64,000 nt of DNA from Dermatemys mawii (Eukaryota; Chordata; Testudines; Dermatemydidae), in assembly GCA_007922305.1 (NCBI GenBank), contig ML677343.1, positions 28,711,915-28,775,914 on the forward strand, read 5' to 3'. The notes under the pieces were generated by a model, which was not told the DNA's origin, did not search any database, and saw only the letters and a list, made by a program, of their open reading frames with translations. The translations under genes and the position numbers were made by a program. Shown here piece by piece: positions 1 to 11,063 of this stretch. Positions within the stretch are counted from its first letter, which is position 1. Each line of letters starts with the position of its first letter.

Positions 1-925
1 ACATTACTGAAGACAGCCACGTGGAAGGATTTGTGAGTCAGCAAACGTGGAAAACTGCAAGGGACTGGCTAGCACTAGAGAGAAACTTGCTGAGGATTAT
101 TCAACCCTGAAAATGCCCAAGTCTGGCTGTATTCCCTTCAGCAGTAATCATAGTTCTACAAATGAGGAATAGCTTTCCCTACTAAGCAGGTACACTGAAG
201 GCAAAGAGAAGTGTTTGTTGCAGGTTATAAATAGTAAAGAGGGTAAGCCTGACTGAGTTGGCATGAACTCAAAGAGGTTATATGTGTAGGTATGGTCTGC
301 CAATTCACCTGAAGTGTAAAGAATGTCTCCCCCGCTGCAAACATTCCCTCTTACTTTCCATATAGAAATCCCTTCAGCTCAGCTGAGTTCTGTGTAGCAA
401 ATGTAAGGGTCTTTCAGACACTGCAGGTTCTCAGCGACCAAATTACCTTTCAATAGGCATAGAGCTGGACATCCCAACCTAGGATGTATAGGGCTTGATC
501 CTGATCACTGCTGAGGAGCATCAATGCCCATGGGGTCTTGCTCAGTCCCTTGCAGGATTGTACCCATATCAAGGAAGCTCTCTAAAAGAAAAGAGAGGTA
601 AATACTTGAAGATCTATGGAGCGTTTGTGCATGCAAAAACCTTACTATGTAGAAAACGTGGTAGCATAGCTTCTCCGTAGTTATGCGGATTATAGATGGG
701 TGTTCATATTGTGGCATGTCAATCATGAGATGTATTTCTTTGGGTTTTTGAAATCTAACCCTGCCTTCTGCTCTATGTACCTATAAATAAAAAATGGGCG
801 AGGGGACAATTGCTAAATACTGAAAACCTTTACAAAACAATCAGGCCTAACTTTTGCCTCTAAAGTTTAGAATATAGTTCATTATAACTAATGTATATGA
901 CCAACGGAATGTCATCATTTGAGAT
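1..925. other. Intergenic sequence, nothing recognised
   Basis: The short opposed frames at 495-726 are not recognisable proteins, and I see no clear repeat termini. Confidence 0.5.
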
Positions 926-1039
926 GTTAAGGGGGACATTTCTAAAGGCACAAAAGTCAGTTAAATGCCCAACTAAACAGCAAGTCAATTGGAATTCGTA
1001 CCTAACTCCCACTTGTGCCTTTAAAAATCTCCCCTTAAG
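926..1039. mobile_element. Palindromic MITE, copy A
   Basis: GTTAAGGGGGACATTTCTAA + AGGCACAA at the left pairs imperfectly with TTGTGCCTTTAAAAATCTCC + CCTTAAG at the right, with about 60 nt between. Two opposed short frames overlap it by symmetry. Confidence 0.6.
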
Positions 1040-1609
1040 CACAGGTTTTGACCACTTGTGTAGATTGAAAGTCCCATTGCACTTTTCTTAGTAATAGTAA
1101 TCCAGGTGTCCTGGACAAATTCCAACTTGGGTAATTACATTCTGCTGGCCTAAATGCCTCCTGCTGTTTCAGCTGGATACTGTTCTTTGTTTGCTGTATT
1201 TAACCTACTTAACAGTACTGCACACTGTTAAAAAGTTGCCACGTTCGCCCTGGAGTTGGCTGCATATTTGTGTGTGAGTAAAGCAACTTCTGTGTAAAGT
1301 TCTGATATAGTTTGTTAAGTTTTCAGAGTGCTTTGGGATGAATACGCTATGAGTGGGATTAGTAAATATAGTTCACAACCTATTAACGTGATGCTTCAAA
1401 CAAATACCAAATAAGTCAGTGATGTGATTCCTTGGAATATATGGCCTATGAGTACAAATGCACGCAGTATACTCTGAGCACTGTAGATGCTGTTGCATGC
1501 ATTACATTTTTACTTTCTGTGGAACTTTTGGAGATCTTGGTGAGAAAGAACTTTGCTCGATTTGACCACAAGGAATGGTGTCCCTAGCTTCTGTTTGTCA
1601 GAGGGGGGT

Positions 1610-1765
1610 GATGGATGGAAGGAGAGAGATCACTTGATCATTATCTGTTAGGTTCACTCACTCCAGGGCACCTGGCATTGGCCGCTGTTGGTAGACAGAA
1701 TACTGGGCTGGATGGACCTTGGTCTGATCCAGTACAGCCATTCTTAGGTTCTTATGTTCACATAC
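1610..1765 (+). mobile_element. CR1 LINE 3' end
   Basis: Typical CR1 tail: CTGTTGGTAGACAGAATACT, GGGCTGGATGGACCTTGGTC, TGATCCAGTACAGCCATTCT, ending TTCTTATGTTC. It is 5' truncated. Confidence 0.85.
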
Positions 1766-2504
1766 CTGGCCAAATTCTCTTTTCATTTACACTCTCCAGT
1801 GAAAATTTCAATTGGAAAATTTCAGCTGGTTCCTCATGGTTTCTGTTGGCCAACTAGCTCTTAGATCAAGCCAATGGTTCATTTGGGCTCCTACTCCTCC
1901 AGTAGAAAGCCATCAGAGACCCCCCCAAAATAGCAGTGAACAATAGATATGCTCTGGTGGAGTCTGCTAGAATTTCCATGAGGATGCCACCAGCTGCAGA
2001 CTGAAGTCAGTGGGGTTGCGCTGCTGAACTGCTAAGAATAATGTACTGAGCAAATTGTTAAAGGGTGAAACAGTCACAATGGATGGACCACATTTATCCC
2101 TAGGGTGGCTCTATGGACATCAGTGGAGTTCCACAAGGGATGAATTTGGCCTACCAAGCTTTCCTCCAAACTTTGATTTCACAGTGGTAGGGCTATGAAA
2201 TGTGCACTGCTTTGAACTACTGCTTTGTCCATTATGCCTTCCATTAGAATGAGGCAAAAGTTTCTGCCACACTGTTCAGCAGCTTATGTTTGGACCTCAT
2301 CTCCCCTTCATTACAAATCCTGAATCATTAGATAAGTACCATCAAGATACCTCGCACTTTACAAAGCACACAGCCTCGCTTCCTCTATGTACTTACAACT
2401 GAAGTCAGACACAGGATAACATACCCAGGCCAACAGTTCAGATGCAATAGCTTGTCAGAGACAAGTACCTAAGATACAGAGAAAACTGATGTAGGAAGGA
2501 CTCA

Positions 2505-2760
2505 TAAAGAAAGTCCATCTTAGGGTAGATATTGAAGAGGAAAGGGAGAATGGTTGGAGCACAGGAAGCAGGGGATTGCTACAACCAAGGGACATGGCAA
2601 TATATCTTGAGGAGGGTATATGGGGGAGAAAGTGGAAAGATGGAGGGGAGGAAATGAGAGGGTCCTTAGATGAAATGAGATCAGAAATGTGGACAGAGCC
2701 CCAAAGGAGAGGGCAAGGACCTGGAATCTGATGAGGAAGGAGAAGGGAAACTATTGTGGA
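2505..2760. repeat. Purine-rich plus strand
   Basis: Over about 250 bp the plus strand is strongly A+G biased (GAAGAGGAAAGGGAGAATGG, GATGGAGGGGAGGAAATGAG). There is no regular unit and no coding frame. Confidence 0.6.
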
Positions 2761-2943
2761 ATGGAATTTAGCAATTATCCAGCACCATCAGAAACCCAGT
2801 CTTACAGAGTTGAGCAGCCTTAGCTCAGTACTGATTCTCAGTATCATTAATTTCCATGAATCAGAGGGGTAGCCGTGTTAGTCTGGAATTGCAGAAGTGG
2901 CAAAGAGTCCTGTGGCACCTTAAAGACTAACTAAAATTTTTTA

Positions 2944-2987
2944 GAGCATAAGCTTTCGTGAGCTAGTACCCACTTCGTCAGATGCAT
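2944..2987 (-). ncRNA. Hammerhead-ribozyme-like motif in the PLE arm
   Basis: The minus strand reads CTGACGA, a stem GTGGGT/GCTCAC with a 4-nt loop, GAAA, a GC-TTAT-GC mini-hairpin, and then TC. The order fits a hammerhead core: CUGANGA, helix II, GAAA, a short helix III, and a UH cleavage dinucleotide. Hammerheads are known in Penelope-like elements. Deviations are one extra A after CUGACGA, an imperfect helix II and a weak helix I. The motif is seen directly; activity is inference. Confidence 0.5.
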
Positions 2988-3199
2988 GCAGTGGAAGTAT
3001 CCAGGGGCAGGTATAAATAGGTAGGCAAGAACCAGGTGGGAGATAACAAGGTTAGTCCAATGAGGCTGAACCAGCTTGTTATCTCTAATCAGGGAGGGTG
3101 AGGTGTTCCTCTAGCAGCTGAACTGGAGGTGTGAATAGCGAGAGAAGAGAAGCTGCTTTTGTAGTTAGCTAGCCATTCAAAATCTCTATTCAGTCCCAA

Positions 3200-3610
3200 A
3201 CTGATTGTGTCAAATTTGCAAATGAATTGCAGCTCTGCAGTCTCTTTGCAGTCTGGACTTGAAGTTTTTTTGCTGCAAAATGCTGACCTTTAAATCTTTT
3301 ATGGTGTGTCCGGTGAGGTTGAAGTGCTCTCCTACAGGTTTTTGAATATTGCCATTCCTGATATCCGATTTGTGTCCATTTATCCTTTTTCATAGGGACT
3401 GTCCAGTTTGGCCGATGTACATAGCAGAGGGACATTGCTGGCATGGAATGGCGTATATTACGTTGGTAGATGTGCAGGTGAATGAACCAGTGAAGGTGTG
3501 GCTGATCTGGTTTGGTCCTGTGATGGTGTTGCTGGTGTAGATGTGTGGGCAGAGTTGGCATCGAGGTTTATTGCATGGATTGGTTCCTGAGTTAGAGTTA
3601 TTATAGTGCG
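3200..3610 (-). pseudogene. Decayed GIY-YIG endonuclease of the Penelope-like element
   Basis: On the minus strand the reading frame gives, in order: PRCQLCPH; then NVIYAIPCQQCPSAMYIGQTG, in which a CxxC pair sits between the VIY and YIG strands; then KRINGHKSDIRNGN; then PVGEHFNLTGHTIKDLKV. This is the PLE-type GIY-YIG nuclease with its cysteine-pair insert, conserved Arg in the KRINGH helix and Glu in VGEHF. The frame is broken by an in-frame TGA right after GQSL, probably from a CGA codon by deamination, and by a further stop near the C-terminus. It is a non-functional remnant. Open frames at 3,190-3,561 and 3,458-3,691 are shifted shadows of it. Confidence 0.8.
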
Positions 3611-3740
3611 GTGTGCTGTTGCTGGTGAGAATATGCTTGAGGTTGGCAGGTTGTCTGTAGGCCAGGACTGACTAACCTTGTTATCTCCCACCTGGTTCTT
3701 GCCTACCTATTTATACCTGCCCCTGTATACTTCCACTGCA

Positions 3741-3783
3741 TGCATCCGACGAAGTGGGTACTAGCTCACAAAAGCTTATGCTC
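3741..3783 (+). ncRNA. Degenerate hammerhead-like motif in the opposite PLE arm
   Basis: This is the inverted partner of the motif at 2,944-2,987. Here the core is CCGACGA and the second box is CAAAA instead of CGAAA. Two invariant hammerhead positions are therefore changed, and it should be inactive. Confidence 0.45.
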
Positions 3784-3833
3784 TAAAAAATTTTAGTTAG
3801 TCTTTAAGGTGCCACAGGACTCTTTGTCACTTC

Positions 3834-5534
3834 ATTAATTTCCATGTAACTCCTAAAATAAACTGCCGTTACTAACAGCAAAAGTGCATGGTTTTATGTA
3901 AGGTCACAGCCACAAGGCCATTACATTTTCATTAGCGCAGTAAAATCCATGAATTATATATGTTTGGTTATATAAATATTCATCTTTTGCTAAGATAGAA
4001 GCACTGTTGCTTTTTTTTTAACACTGTAAAACAAATTGAGAAGCACAAAATGGGCCAGATCATTCCCTGATGTATTAACCAAGGATGAACGTGGCCCAAA
4101 TTGTATTTACTTCTTCCTGACTGTAGTGAAAAGGTGCATTATTAATACTGAGGTTAGCTGAGGCCACTAGTGCTTTGAGATACATACCTCATGCCTTTCA
4201 AGTCACTTGTGATAAACACAGCTATCTTTCTAGCCCATTGTTTTATATCTTGGATTCTGCACTCCAGGGGTTTTATGAGAAGCACACACCCTGTACACAT
4301 GTTTCACTGTGCCATTATCATTACTGCTATGTAAATGCTCAGTTCCATTCAGAGCAGAATTGGCCAAGGACAGTTTATCTGGGGATAATCTTGTGGTTAT
4401 GAGAAAAAAACTCACCAGGTGCTTTATGATCCCAGTAAGAGATGGCTACACAATGAGGGTCTGATTTTGCTAGCCTTGAAGTTTATGGGATGTCACAGGG
4501 AGCCAGATAGAGTCCCAAACAAACATATCTTTAAGCAGGTTAATTGCTTTCCATTATGTTTCTTGTAAAGCAAGTGAAAGAGGCTCCGGAAACCCCTGTG
4601 CAAATGTCTTTGCTTTGAATTCAGCTGATTTCTTCAGTTTGGGTATTTTTATACCCTCTTTAACTTGCGGGTAAATTTAATGGTGTGCTCTTGAAAAACC
4701 TGCCCCCCCCCACCCCCCACCCCCGGTCTCCCAAGACATGGGCTAGGTTGAATTTCCCCTGGGTTAGCTCAGACTTGTAATAACACAACTGCCTTGCAGC
4801 AGAGAGTGGTTTCCGAAAATAGGAACTCCATTGTGAGCTGGTGCAGAGACTCCCTTAAAGGTGGAAAGGAGCAGTTAAGCTAGGAAAAAAATATGGTCCG
4901 AAATACACACCAATATGAAGCAATCCGATGAGGTGCAGCAGGACCATTTCATTCGAACAATTTTGTAGACAATAATGATTAATAAGAGTAATGGCAATAA
5001 TAATATGGCTTTGCTTTCCTTCAGTGTCTTTTATTTGAGGAGTTGAAAGTGCTTCACACACGTAAAGAAACCTCACAGCAGTCCTCTGGCGTACATCGAT
5101 GTCCATTTCGACAGAAGGGGGTGGTTCGAGAAAATAGATGCATTCAACTTCTGGGTACCTCGTGTACCCTTTTGTACAATGGGGATAAAAATACCTAGCT
5201 CACAGGTTTTATTCATTTAGAAATTTATAATGGGAGCCACCTGATTGCCTTGCATTTATAAAGCCAGTATACATCAGGCCTTCAGCTTGAAGTCCAGCAA
5301 CAATCCCCTTCCTGTTCTCCCTTTAAGAACCCTCAGTGAGCCCTAGGCTACGTACCTTATTGGCAAAGGTTGGGCACTATGGAAAGTGCTCTCATCATTC
5401 TATGCCATTTCTCTAACTTCCTCCTCTTAGCAGGGTTTCTCTCCCTATTAGCATGGCTTCTGTTTTGTCTGGTTTGAGTGTGTCAATTTGCTCCCAACCA
5501 CTTCCTGCTCCTCTGCCCCCGGGGTAGTTACAGA
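3834..5534. other. Intergenic sequence, nothing recognised
   Basis: Apart from the poly(C) tract and a weak SINE-like trace near 5,020-5,100, no gene or repeat is identified. Confidence 0.45.
4701..4727. repeat. Poly(C) tract
   Basis: CCCCCCCC runs interrupted by single A bases, ending CACCCCCGG. Confidence 0.9.
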
Positions 5535-5960
5535 AACTGCCTGTCATGACCAAGGCTTGGGCGGTCACACCCAGCAGTCAGACCCGGTGTCCAAGTTTGA
5601 CAGTCTGAGAGGTTCAAGTGCCAAAGCCAGAGGTCAAAAACTGGGATCAGAATTCAAGTAACAAAGCCAGGGGTTGGGATCGGAGTTGAGGTTCAAGGGT
5701 GGAAGCCAAGGGCCTGAGTTGAAGTCAAAGTTTTGGAGCAACTCAAAAGGCAGATTCATCATTATAGCTGGCTGGGGAGTCCATCCTGAAACTTCTTTAG
5801 GGCTTAAATAGGGTGCCTGAGCCAATCAGGGACCATGAGGGAAACTGTCACTCCACCCTTCCAAGGTGGTACTTCCTGTGGTATTTATCTCCACAGGGTG
5901 TATGTGAAGATAATCCATATGACCCTATCACAGCTGCCAGGTAGTGGCATGGAGGTTTTG
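5535..5960. repeat. Imperfect short tandem repeats, possible LTR piece
   Basis: Phrases such as GTGCCAAAGCCAGAGGTCA, TAACAAAGCCAGGGGTTGGG and GGTGGAAGCCAAGGGCCTGA recur about every 40-50 bp between 5,600 and 5,730. The rest of the segment is of uncertain class. Confidence 0.5.
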
Positions 5961-6145
5961 GCCACCCCATAGGCCCAGAAATCACATGCTATGTTCAGAT
6001 TGGATGAAAAGGAGCTATAGACCTGGGTGTCATCCTCTTGTTGGTGCTACTGTAGGCCAAAACTTCTCACGTAAGGCCTGACCACAGACCACTGAAGTCA
6101 ATGGAGACACCCATTGACTTCAAAGAGCTTTGGCTGTAACTCCCC

Positions 6146-7289
6146 TGTGACAGGTTGGACCCCCCTTCTGGGATGCCACCTGATGTTCAGGGGTCCCACT
6201 CATCCCTCCAACCCTGCCAGCCTGGGTTTCCCTTGTACTGGGTTGCTGTGTGAGGTTCTCAAGCCCCTTTCCAGCATACACTCAGGCAAGACCACAGCCA
6301 GCTGCAGACACAGACTACAGTCAGATCTGTGTGAGAGAATTCACGCGGCACTCACGTGCACACTCACTGTGGAGAGATAAACCCCAGATAATATTGTCTT
6401 GCACTGCATAAAAAGATCTGCACAGGGCAAGCTCATAAAAATTTGCCCTCTCCCTCAATGTGAAGAGAGATGCACAGCTTCTTGCACTCCCGCCCAGCCC
6501 CAGATATGGATTCACAAACTGAGTTGTGTTATAGACAAGAAATAAGTGTATTAACTACAAAAGACAAATTGTAAGTGATTATAAGGGATAGCAAACAGAA
6601 CAAAGCAGATTACCAAGCAAATAAAACAAAACACACATACTAAGCTTAAGATCTTAAAGAGACTGGTTTCAAGAAATAATTTCTCACCCTTGTTTTAGGC
6701 AAGTTGCTGAGTTTCTGTAGCTTAGAGTTCCAGTTATTTTTCTTTAAAGACTAGATTCCTGTCTTAGTCTGGACTCAGCCCTTGTCTTTCCCACAGATCA
6801 GTTCCTTTGTCTCTTTAAGTACTTGGGCAGGAAGCCAATGGAGAAGAGTCCTGTTTGCCTTGCTCCCCAGCTTTAAATATGATTTATATAAGGCAGGAAT
6901 CTTTTGATGCCCAATCTTGACTTCCCCCTCCTTTTAGTGGAAAATTAGTAGAAGTCCAAGATAGAGTTTAGTACCAGGTGACAGGACCACCTGACTAGTA
7001 GTGCCAACGCTAGGTGTCAGGAAGCCTCTAAGGAAGGAGAGAGATTAGTATTTTGAAAGTCTTATTATTTCTTCCTAGTGGCCCATCAAAGCTGATGGCC
7101 TGTTGTCTGGTGGATGTCTCCCAAATGCACACGCATTTGTAATTCTTACATAGTCAATATTTCTAACTTTAGATACAGAAATGATACATGCATACAAATT
7201 CAATAAACACATTCAGTAAATCATAACCTTTCAATGATGTCTTACATAAGTCACCTTGCATAAAGTATATCTTTATGTATGTCATAACA
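6146..7289 (-). repeat. LTR-like sequence, about 1.14 kb
   Basis: On the minus strand it starts TGTTATGACATACATAAAG and ends CAACCTGTCACA, so it has TG...CA ends. A TTTATATAAGG TATA-like box lies inside. No target duplication or internal retroviral gene is visible. It could be a solo LTR or another interspersed repeat. The short frames at 6,114-6,515 are not conserved proteins. Confidence 0.45.
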
Positions 7290-7664
7290 GTCAGACCAAC
7301 GCTATTTTTCCTTTTTACAGAAACTCCCCATCTACAATATACCTAACATTGCTAGTATTAGGGAAAGCGAAATTTGCTCACCCATTGCAAAGGTGCAACA
7401 TTTCAATATATTGGTGACATATGCTTGTGATGGGCCAACACAGCAGGAATTTTGCAAGTGGTCCCAGGGGGGCTTGTTCTCTGGCCAGAAGCTAATTGTA
7501 GCTCTAATTAGACACTCCTGCTTTTCTGACCTGGTCTACCCTATTTTCACAGCAAGATAAGCAGAAGCAAAGATTATCTCACTCTCAAAAGGACCCCAAA
7601 GCCAGAAGTAGATTCCCCTCACCCCGACTATTTGCAGGTGCCAACATTATGACTTCGATGAGTT

Positions 7665-7810
7665 TAGATATAGAGTAATAAGTACTTTTACCACTTCCAA
7701 GTGCTTTACAGCCATTAAGTTCTTTATTCTCACAGGACCTCTGACAGATTGGTAAATTGTTTATTTATTTTTTAAGAGAAGCAGAGGCCCAGAGGAGGCC
7801 TGATTGAAGG
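7665..7810 (-). mobile_element. CORE-SINE/L2-like remnant
   Basis: CCAAGTGCTTTACAGCCATT, CTCACAGGACCTCTGACAG and AGAAGCAGAGGCCCAGAGG are decayed versions of the MIR/L2-type tail. Confidence is low because the sequence is diverged. Confidence 0.4.
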
Positions 7811-7845
7811 CAATGGAAATTCACTGGACTGGGATCAGTCCCTGA

Positions 7846-8400
7846 GGCTACATGTAAACTTAGCAGTATGTAGAGTACGGCCACAGGCATTAGATACACA
7901 GCTTACACACCCGAGTGAAAAGCTCTGAGTCTTGCATGGAAAAAGGTTCTGGGAGAGTGTGAAGGCAGCAGGGAACTGCTGCTAGAGCCTTTCCCCATTA
8001 CCTCCCCCATGTAATAACCTTTCCTTGCTGCATCCCCAGCCTTTCTCCCATCCTGCAGCCTTTCCTCATGGCCTCCCCACTGCCAGAGTCTTTCCCTCTG
8101 ACAGAGGCTTTGCCTTTGGCCTCCCCTGCTGCCTTTCTCCGTTCCTGGGGCCTTTCTCTGTGGTAGGGAAAGTCTCCAGCAGCGAGAAGGCAGAAGGACG
8201 CTGCATTGCTAAAAATAGCAGTGTAGATGTGCAAGGCACTGCTTGTGGCTATAGAGATATATAGAAGTACATACCCAGGGGTTCAGGCAGGCAGGGCACT
8301 TACTCTGCTCCTCTCACTATCTACACTGCTATTTTTATCCATGCTAGTTAGGTTTGCAGTGCCTGTACTCCACATATCACTGCAAGCTGAGACCTACCTT
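7846..8400. repeat. Probable DNA-transposon derivative with an internal inverted repeat
   Basis: GCTAAAAATAGCAGTGTAGA (about 8,208) and CTATCTACACTGCTATTTTT (about 8,316) are inverted copies. A related GGCTACATGTAAACTTAGCAG sits at the left edge. The 78-79-codon frames are pyrimidine-rich shadows. Confidence 0.4.
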
Positions 8401-8515
8401 AAGTGACTTGCCCAAGGCCACCTGGCAAATCAGTGTCGGAGCAAGAATTACATCCAGGAGCTCCTGGATCCCAGTTTATTGCTCAGTCCACTAAACAACA
8501 CAGATGCTCTCACAA
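8395..8515 (-). mobile_element. MIR-like SINE fragment, inverted
   Basis: AAGTGACTTGCCCAAGGCCA, then GGATCCCAGTTTATTGCTCA and GTCCACTAAACAAC. Confidence 0.6.
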
Positions 8516-10625
8516 AGAATCCTGGCTTATTTTGTTATTTTGGATAACAGAAGGGTGAAAATATTTCTATTTTTGGATCCTAGGAATAACAGAATAACAA
8601 AGCACAGGGTCACTGAAGGTTAAAACCTTAGCAAGAACCAAAGACTCCTTTGTTTTAATACCTTGCACTGGTCTCCACATACCTAGCAATTCATTCTCAA
8701 GAACTGGTACTGGAGTGGTAAGCACAATTACAAGATGGGAAGCGTTCCTGCTTCAGAGTGAACTGAATACTGATTACTGTCTGCAGGTTGTGAGGGGAAA
8801 AAGGACTTATTCACTAACCATTCACTAACTGTTTTGTTCTCATGCTTTTAGGTTTGAATAGTGTGTCAAATTAAGGTTAAAGTGCCCTATTTTCTAAGCT
8901 TTCACTCTGGGCTCAAGCTTTGATCGCTGTACAAAAATGACATCACATTGCATTTCTATGGAACAGTTCAGATAATCAAATGTCCCAAAGAAGCATTACA
9001 AAACATGTCATGATAGAGTGGTAAAGGAGTGACAAGGGAAGAGAATATATAAAAGTGCCTGCCATTGTGTACACAGCAATATCTTACATACTGACATGAA
9101 GACTGGCCCCAGTTAAGTCGGATTGGTTTTATTTCCGACTGGGAATGTAGGCAGAGATGCCAGAGTTGTGGTCTCTACTTGCTTTGAAAATGGCTATTTA
9201 GCATATCAGTCACCAGTCCTTGGATAAAAATCCTCACCCGGAGTTTATGACTTTTGTAGGGCACCTCTTGAATGCTAAGCAGTGGTGTGTCTGTCTGGTC
9301 AATACACGAGTGAAAAACTGCTAAGGAAAGGCCAGGATGTTATACGAAGGGATAATAAAGATTGCACGTCCAGCACTCTTCTAGCTGAGTCAGTATTGAA
9401 TTAAAGTCCCCTGCATTATTTGGTCTAGTCCAAAACTCCCTGCTTCATGGGCTGTTTATTTCATGGATATTTGCCTTTAAAAGGTGTGGTTTGGCCACTG
9501 TGCAGATGTCATGTGTGATGTGATGTCATGTGTGATGTCAAAGGGCTAACTGATGAAGAAAAATGTCCAAGCAATGTGCACACATATACCTATTTCACAG
9601 TATCTGATGCTTCTTTGGGTAACAATTATAACTGTCGTTATATAATTCTATGCACTGTACAAGCAATTGCAGGCAATGTAGCTGACAATTTTATATTCAT
9701 CATATAGGTTTTAATGCACTGGTACACATTTGATGCCCTGCAGCTTTCTCAGCGTGGACTGCACACTGAAATGAAACAAAATGACCCAGAAAATTATTTT
9801 GCTTTCTATTGTGAGCACACAGGCAAAAATTAGCTTGTAATCAATGTATTCTTCTGTGTATGATTTCCTCAGTGTTATCAAATACTCATGCAGTGGAAGT
9901 CAGGATTTAAAAGAATCTCCAAAGCTGTATAGGGTCATAATTCAATGACAGGTTCTAAACAAGAGCAAATGAAATACCTGCAACTTGTGTGCAGGTAAAA
10001 CCCCAAATCACTGGCCCTTTGCACAAGGCCAAGTATCACGAGGCCTGTTTAAAAATGTTCCATCAAAACGGGTTTTTGATGGACAATTGGATTTTCAATT
10101 AAATGAAAATTTTCACCAAGTGTCTGCTTTCCATGAAAAATGTAGATTTTTTTTTTGGCCCATAAAAATGAAATATCCAAAAACTAAAGTATACTGGATG
10201 GAAAACAAAGCACTGGAATTTGGAATTTCTTTATGATGTTGAATAGAGAAAGTATCAACCCTCTTTTTAAAGGGGATAATTTTTTTTATATCAGCCTCAT
10301 TCATGAAGGCAAGAACCTTTTTTTTTACATTGTATTCTGTAGCGAAGCTGTCTTTGAATCTGTGCAATGTACCATTCTATGGCAGCGCATTTGGTGGGGA
10401 AAAAAGCATATCTGGCTTGAAAGAAAATTGCTGCCTTCATCAAAGTAACATAAAAAGAATCTATGGTCAGAGATTTATATGGTTAAGTAGCTCAGAAAAT
10501 TTAGTAATGGAGGATTTGCAATGCATGTAGATCTGTCTTTGTTCTGATTTGAATTGATCTGGAATTTGCAACTAAAATGACATCCACTTGCACTTACTAT
10601 AGCAACTATAAGATAAGATCTAGAA
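8516..10625. other. Intergenic sequence, mostly unrecognised
   Basis: Includes a short tandem GATGTCATGTGTGATGTGAT near 9,506. The frames at 9,985-10,530 are AT-rich and overlap one another on both strands, without a recognisable protein. Confidence 0.45.
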
Positions 10626-11063
10626 CAGGGGTGGCCAGCCTGAGCCTGAGAAAGAGCCAGAATTTACCAATGTACATTGCCAAAGAGCCCCAGTAATACA
10701 TCAGCAGCCCCTCCACTAACTCCCCCCTCACTCCCAGCACCTCCCACCCACCTGCAGCCCTGCCAATCAGCACCTCCCCCTCCCCCCCCGTACCTCCCGA
10801 TCAGCTGTTTTGCGGTGTGCAGGAGGTTCGAGAGTGGAGAAGCGGGAGTGAGGGCATGGCAGACTTGCGGGAGAGGGGAAGAAAGGGGTGGAGTGGGGGC
10901 AGGGCCTGTGTCAGAGCCAGGGGTTGAACAGTGAGCACCCCCTGGCACATTGGAAAGCTGGCACCTGTAGCTCCAGTCCCAGAGCCGGTGCCTATGCAAG
11001 GAGACACCTATTAACTTCTGAAGAGCCATATGTGGCTCCAGAGCCACAGGCTGGCCACCCCTT
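10626..11063. mobile_element. hAT-type non-autonomous element, 438 bp
   Basis: The ends are CAGGGGTGGCCAGCCTG and CAGGCTGGCCACCCCTT. The flanks atctagaa / atctataa match at 7 of 8 positions, a decayed 8-bp target duplication. It is GC-rich. The 98-127-codon frames across it are shadows of this repeat. It is the same family as 23,167-23,605. Confidence 0.85.

Larger units (their letters stand above)
2862..3833 (-). mobile_element. Penelope-like retroelement copy with inverted terminal arms
   Basis: A roughly 970-bp element is framed by two near-identical inverted arms of about 165 bp (about 2,885-3,058 and 3,668-3,832). Each arm carries the shared block with AGAGTCCTGTGGCACCTTAA. Between them, on the minus strand, is a decayed GIY-YIG endonuclease. 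A C-terminal GIY-YIG nuclease plus pseudo-LTR arms, one of them inverted, is the known organisation of Penelope-like elements; no reverse transcriptase domain remains. The arm on the coding-sense side holds a hammerhead-like motif. Related copies lie at 26.2, 28.0 and 39.3 kb. Confidence 0.8.

Noticed and set aside
3190..3561. 123-codon minus-strand ORF
   Set aside because: It is a shifted frame over the decayed GIY-YIG endonuclease. The conserved motifs are in the neighbouring frame, which contains a stop.
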